This document shows, one piece after another, positions 4,978-6,980 of a DNA stretch of 6,980 nucleotides; the stretch's first letter is position 1, and each line of letters starts with the position of its first letter. Location of the stretch: contig JAFLCF010000216.1 of NCBI GenBank assembly GCA_017303735.1, positions 1 to 6,980 of the forward strand, written 5' to 3'. Below the pieces are notes generated by a model. It saw only the letters and a list, made by a program, of their open reading frames with translations, was not told the DNA's origin and searched no databases. Source of the stretch: Anaerolineae bacterium. GTDB taxonomy: Bacteria > Chloroflexota > Anaerolineae > Anaerolineales > Villigracilaceae. The position numbers were made by a program, and so were the translations under genes.

Positions 4978-5496
4978 ATGACGACGCTTAAACAATTTCA
5001 CTGGTTTTGGGCTTGGGATGACGATAAAGAAGAAGCCTGGCTGCGTGAAATGGCGCAAAAGGGCTGGCACTTCAAATCCGTGACTATGCCAGGGTATTAT
5101 CAGTTTGAACAAGGCGAACCCCGCAATGATTTTTACAGGCTCGACTTCTTCATCAATGCCAAAGCCAAATCGGATTATGTGCAACTCTTTTCGGATTCGG
5201 GTTGGGAATACCTTGGAGAGATGGGCAGCTGGCAGTATTTTCGGAAAACCGCAACAGAAAATGAGACTCTGGAAATCTACAGTGACAACGAGTCAAAGTC
5301 TAAAAAATATCAACGCATTCTGCTCTTTCTCGTTGTGTTCCTGCCGATCTACATCAACACTATTAATATTCTGAACAAACGCCAGGATACCCTGAGCCTG
5401 ATCCTCACATTCGTGATGTTCTTGTTCATGATCTTGTATGGGTATGGCATCATCCGGCTGGTAATGCGGATGAATCAGTTGAAGAAAAAGTTGTAA
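4978..5496 (+). CDS. DUF2812 domain membrane protein
   Basis: The 172-residue protein has a soluble N-terminal DUF2812 domain and two C-terminal transmembrane helices. DUF2812 features are the FHWFWAWDDDKEEAWLREMAQKGWHF opening (7-32, with WL-MA-KGW conserved), YYQFEQGEPRNDFYRLDF (40-57), DYVQLFSDSGWEYLGEMGSWQYFRK (66-90) and the IYSD tail (100-103). Hydrophobic segments lie at about 113-131 and 139-163, followed by a basic C-terminus (KKK) probably facing the cytoplasm. No catalytic motif is visible, and the biochemical function of the family is not established. It is preceded by a near-perfect Shine-Dalgarno and sits 15 nt after padR, so it is probably the principal PadR target. A role in membrane or envelope stress sensing is a guess from such pairings. 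Confidence 0.88.
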   Translation: MTTLKQFHWFWAWDDDKEEAWLREMAQKGWHFKSVTMPGYYQFEQGEPRNDFYRLDFFINAKAKSDYVQLFSDSGWEYLGEMGSWQYFRKTATENETLEIYSDNESKSKKYQRILLFLVVFLPIYINTINILNKRQDTLSLILTFVMFLFMILYGYGIIRLVMRMNQLKKKL

Positions 5497-5505
5497 GAAG
5501 TGTAC

Positions 5506-5552
5506 AAAAAGAAGCGCCCCGCTCTGGTAAAGAGGTGGGGCGCTTCTTTTTT
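5506..5552. terminator. Strong bidirectional intrinsic terminator
   Basis: AAAAAGAAGCGCCCC (5506-5520) pairs perfectly with GGGGCGCTTCTTTTT (5537-5551), a 15-bp stem. The GC-rich core is closed by a 16-nt loop that can form a further short CTCT/AGAG stem. Plus-strand transcripts get a U-run at 5547-5552 and minus-strand transcripts get U5 at 5510-5506. It serves the DUF2812 unit and the convergent ATPase gene, whose TAA stop (5553-5551) overlaps the T-run. Confidence 0.93.
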
Positions 5553-6980
5553 ATTTCTTCTTCGCAGCAGACTTACTGCCCTTTGCCACTTTGCGATACG
5601 GCGGCATATTGATCGCCACCACTTTGCACTTCTCGGGGTCGAGTAATTTATTCCATAAGTTCGGGTAACTCAATGCAAAAGATTCAGGCTGTAAAGTGGA
5701 TGTGATGACCGTAGGTAGATGCGCGTTGTAACGATAGTTCAGCACACTATACAGTTTATCTTCCGCCCACACCGAAGCGGAGCCGCTTTCTTTCAAATCG
5801 TCCAAGATCAACAAAGGCGTCGTGCGGATCTCAAAGAAGCGACGGTCAAATGAAACATCCGAATTTTTGCCAAAAGTCTGGCGTAGATAATCGAGCAAAG
5901 CAGTCACTTCCACGAGCAAGGCTTGCCCGCCCAAACCGATGCGATAATTGCCGATTGCCGCCGCAAGATGCGTTTTTCCGCTGAAAGATTGACCCAAAAA
6001 CACCAGCCAGCCTTCGGGGTGTTCGGCAAATTCCACGGCGGCATTGTGAGCGTCGTGCAACGTTTTCACATCATCTTTGGTAACTTTGATGCGCGAAATC
6101 TCTTTGCTCTTTACCTTATTGCCAAAACGGTCTGCCTTTTCCACTGTGGTGGTTGTGACCGCCTCAGTGCCCACTTCATCATCACGCGGTTGGAAGGTCT
6201 TGAAGGTCATCACTTTCATTTCGGGCAAAGCCAGCATCGAGATGCCCGGGTTACTTGTCTCTTCGGGGCGGCGATAATCAGGTGCGCTGATCTTCAAATG
6301 CTTTACATAACTTTCATCCTGCAAACGCGAGCGAATGCGTGCCTCGATCTCATCCAACATCAAATTGGTGGTGATGACAGTCGGCAATTTATTGATATAA
6401 CGGAAGTTGATGATCTGAAATAATTTCTCTTGCGCCCACGGTGTCGCATTCTGCGTACCGAAGTCATCGAGGATCAACAAATTTGAATTACGAATATCTT
6501 CAAAGCGCTGTTCAAAGGTCGTTTCGGGGTCATCGTAAGCGAAGCGCAACGAGTCCAATAGGTCTGGCACAGTGATGAACAATGTCGGCATACCATTGCT
6601 CACCGCAAAATTCGCCAGCGCCGCCGCAAGATGTGTCTTGCCACAGCCATAGCCGCCTTCCAGCAAAAGCCAGCCTTGCGGGTTTCGCGCAAACTCTTCA
6701 CTGGCATCGAAGGCAGTTCGCAAATTTTCACGTTCCTGCCCAGAAATAAATTTTGCCTTGGGGTTGCCACCCTGGCTAAAATTTTCAAACGTCAAATGAC
6801 TGAGTCGATTCAAATTGCTCATCGCAAACAGACGTGAACGCGCCGCCTCGGCGACATCCACTGCGCGGCACACACAAGATTCCACCTTGCCAAACTTCGG
6901 GTGATCCACTGCCACATCATAGCGAACATAGCCCGCTCCCCCACAATGCGGACAGTTCGGGTCGCCCAACGGCTTCGCCA
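5551..6980 (-). CDS. Zinc-finger, tandem DnaC/IstB-like AAA+ ATPase (5' end probably at or beyond window edge)
   Basis: At least 472 residues, numbered from the TTG at 6969. Residues 1-40 carry C6PHC9GG...C32VC34, a likely zinc-binding motif. AAA+ module 1 (about 60-245) has Walker A GGYGCGKT (105-112), Walker B LLILDDF (164-170), sensor-1-like TTN (200-202) and an arginine-rich RIRSRL (211-216). Module 2 (about 300-455) has Walker A GQSFSGKT (326-333) and Walker B LLILDDL (386-392), but ST in place of TN (424-425) and LWNKLLD where module 1 has the arginines. The modules are clearly duplicated. DnaC-type proteins load the replicative helicase, so a primosome role is the best guess, though not shown. 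The frame is open upstream of TTG: codons GCG AAG CCG and then xTG at the edge, so TTG may be Leu and the start ATG at or beyond 6980. A basic tail ends the protein. IS21 IstB is less likely: no istA or terminal repeats are seen, and IstB lacks a second module. Confidence 0.85.
   Translation of the reverse strand, partial: AKPLGDPNCPHCGGAGYVRYDVAVDHPKFGKVESCVCRAVDVAEAARSRLFAMSNLNRLSHLTFENFSQGGNPKAKFISGQERENLRTAFDASEEFARNPQGWLLLEGGYGCGKTHLAAALANFAVSNGMPTLFITVPDLLDSLRFAYDDPETTFEQRFEDIRNSNLLILDDFGTQNATPWAQEKLFQIINFRYINKLPTVITTNLMLDEIEARIRSRLQDESYVKHLKISAPDYRRPEETSNPGISMLALPEMKVMTFKTFQPRDDEVGTEAVTTTTVEKADRFGNKVKSKEISRIKVTKDDVKTLHDAHNAAVEFAEHPEGWLVFLGQSFSGKTHLAAAIGNYRIGLGGQALLVEVTALLDYLRQTFGKNSDVSFDRRFFEIRTTPLLILDDLKESGSASVWAEDKLYSVLNYRYNAHLPTVITSTLQPESFALSYPNLWNKLLDPEKCKVVAINMPPYRKVAKGSKSAAKKK
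5692..6681 (-). repeat. Internal duplication of the AAA+ module within the ATPase gene
   Basis: Protein segments 97-203 (6681-6361) and 318-426 (6018-5692) align throughout: P-Q/E-GWL, GKTHLAAA, LLD-LR, LLILDD, W-A-E/D-KL, N-F/Y-RY, LPTVIT. At DNA level GCCGCCGCAAGATG is identical at 5957-5970 and 6620-6633, exactly 663 bp (221 codons) apart. Most other positions have diverged, so the duplication is old. Confidence 0.85.

Noticed and set aside
5923..6423. A 166-residue plus-strand reading frame opposite the tandem ATPase
   Set aside because: It is antisense to both AAA+ modules, whose motifs are intact on the minus strand; there is no own motif or Shine-Dalgarno.
5551..6980. IS21 transposition helper IstB
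   Set aside because: No istA, inverted termini or target duplication is visible, and the zinc motif plus second AAA+ module do not fit IstB.

Overview
The window reads as accessory-free chromosomal DNA from a free-living bacterium. My best guess is Chloroflexota (Anaerolineae-like). This is an inference from the mix of a PstB variant, a PadR/DUF2812 pair and a zinc-finger DnaC-like tandem ATPase, not from a marker gene. There are no tRNA, rRNA, CRISPR or insertion-sequence signals. Genes are densely packed, and both convergent gene junctions carry a perfect hairpin terminator.

Layout. (1) 2-757 (+): a PstB-type phosphate ABC transporter ATPase, presumably the last gene of a pst operon that starts outside the window. 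It ends at a bidirectional hairpin (762-791). (2) 826-4412 (-): a four-gene operon read right to left: NrtR-type Nudix regulator, nicotinamidase-like cysteine hydrolase, KptA/Tpt1 RNA 2'-phosphotransferase, nicotinate phosphoribosyltransferase. Gene gaps are 9, 2 and 6 nt. (3) 4413-4644: a divergent control region with a consensus-like promoter for each direction, each overlapped by a palindromic operator candidate. (4) 4645-5496 (+): a PadR regulator and a DUF2812 membrane protein, ending at a second bidirectional hairpin (5506-5552). (5) 5551 to the right edge (-): a large protein with an N-terminal zinc-binding cysteine motif and two DnaC/IstB-type AAA+ modules. Its reading frame stays open to the window edge.

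How the genes work together. The minus-strand operon makes biochemical sense as an NAD+ recycling cassette. KptA consumes NAD+ when it removes an RNA 2'-phosphate and releases nicotinamide. The nicotinamidase would convert nicotinamide to nicotinate. The phosphoribosyltransferase returns nicotinate to NaMN and the Preiss-Handler route to NAD+. The first gene looks like the NAD-pathway regulator NrtR. Its Nudix box has lost two of the usual acidic residues, and a TTATAC-N5-GTATAA palindrome covers the -10 element of its own promoter. The unusual element is KptA: its bacterial role is unsettled, and here it sits between two salvage enzymes under an apparent NAD-responsive regulator. PadR/DUF2812 is a separate, probably self-regulated two-gene unit that happens to be divergent from the NAD operon.
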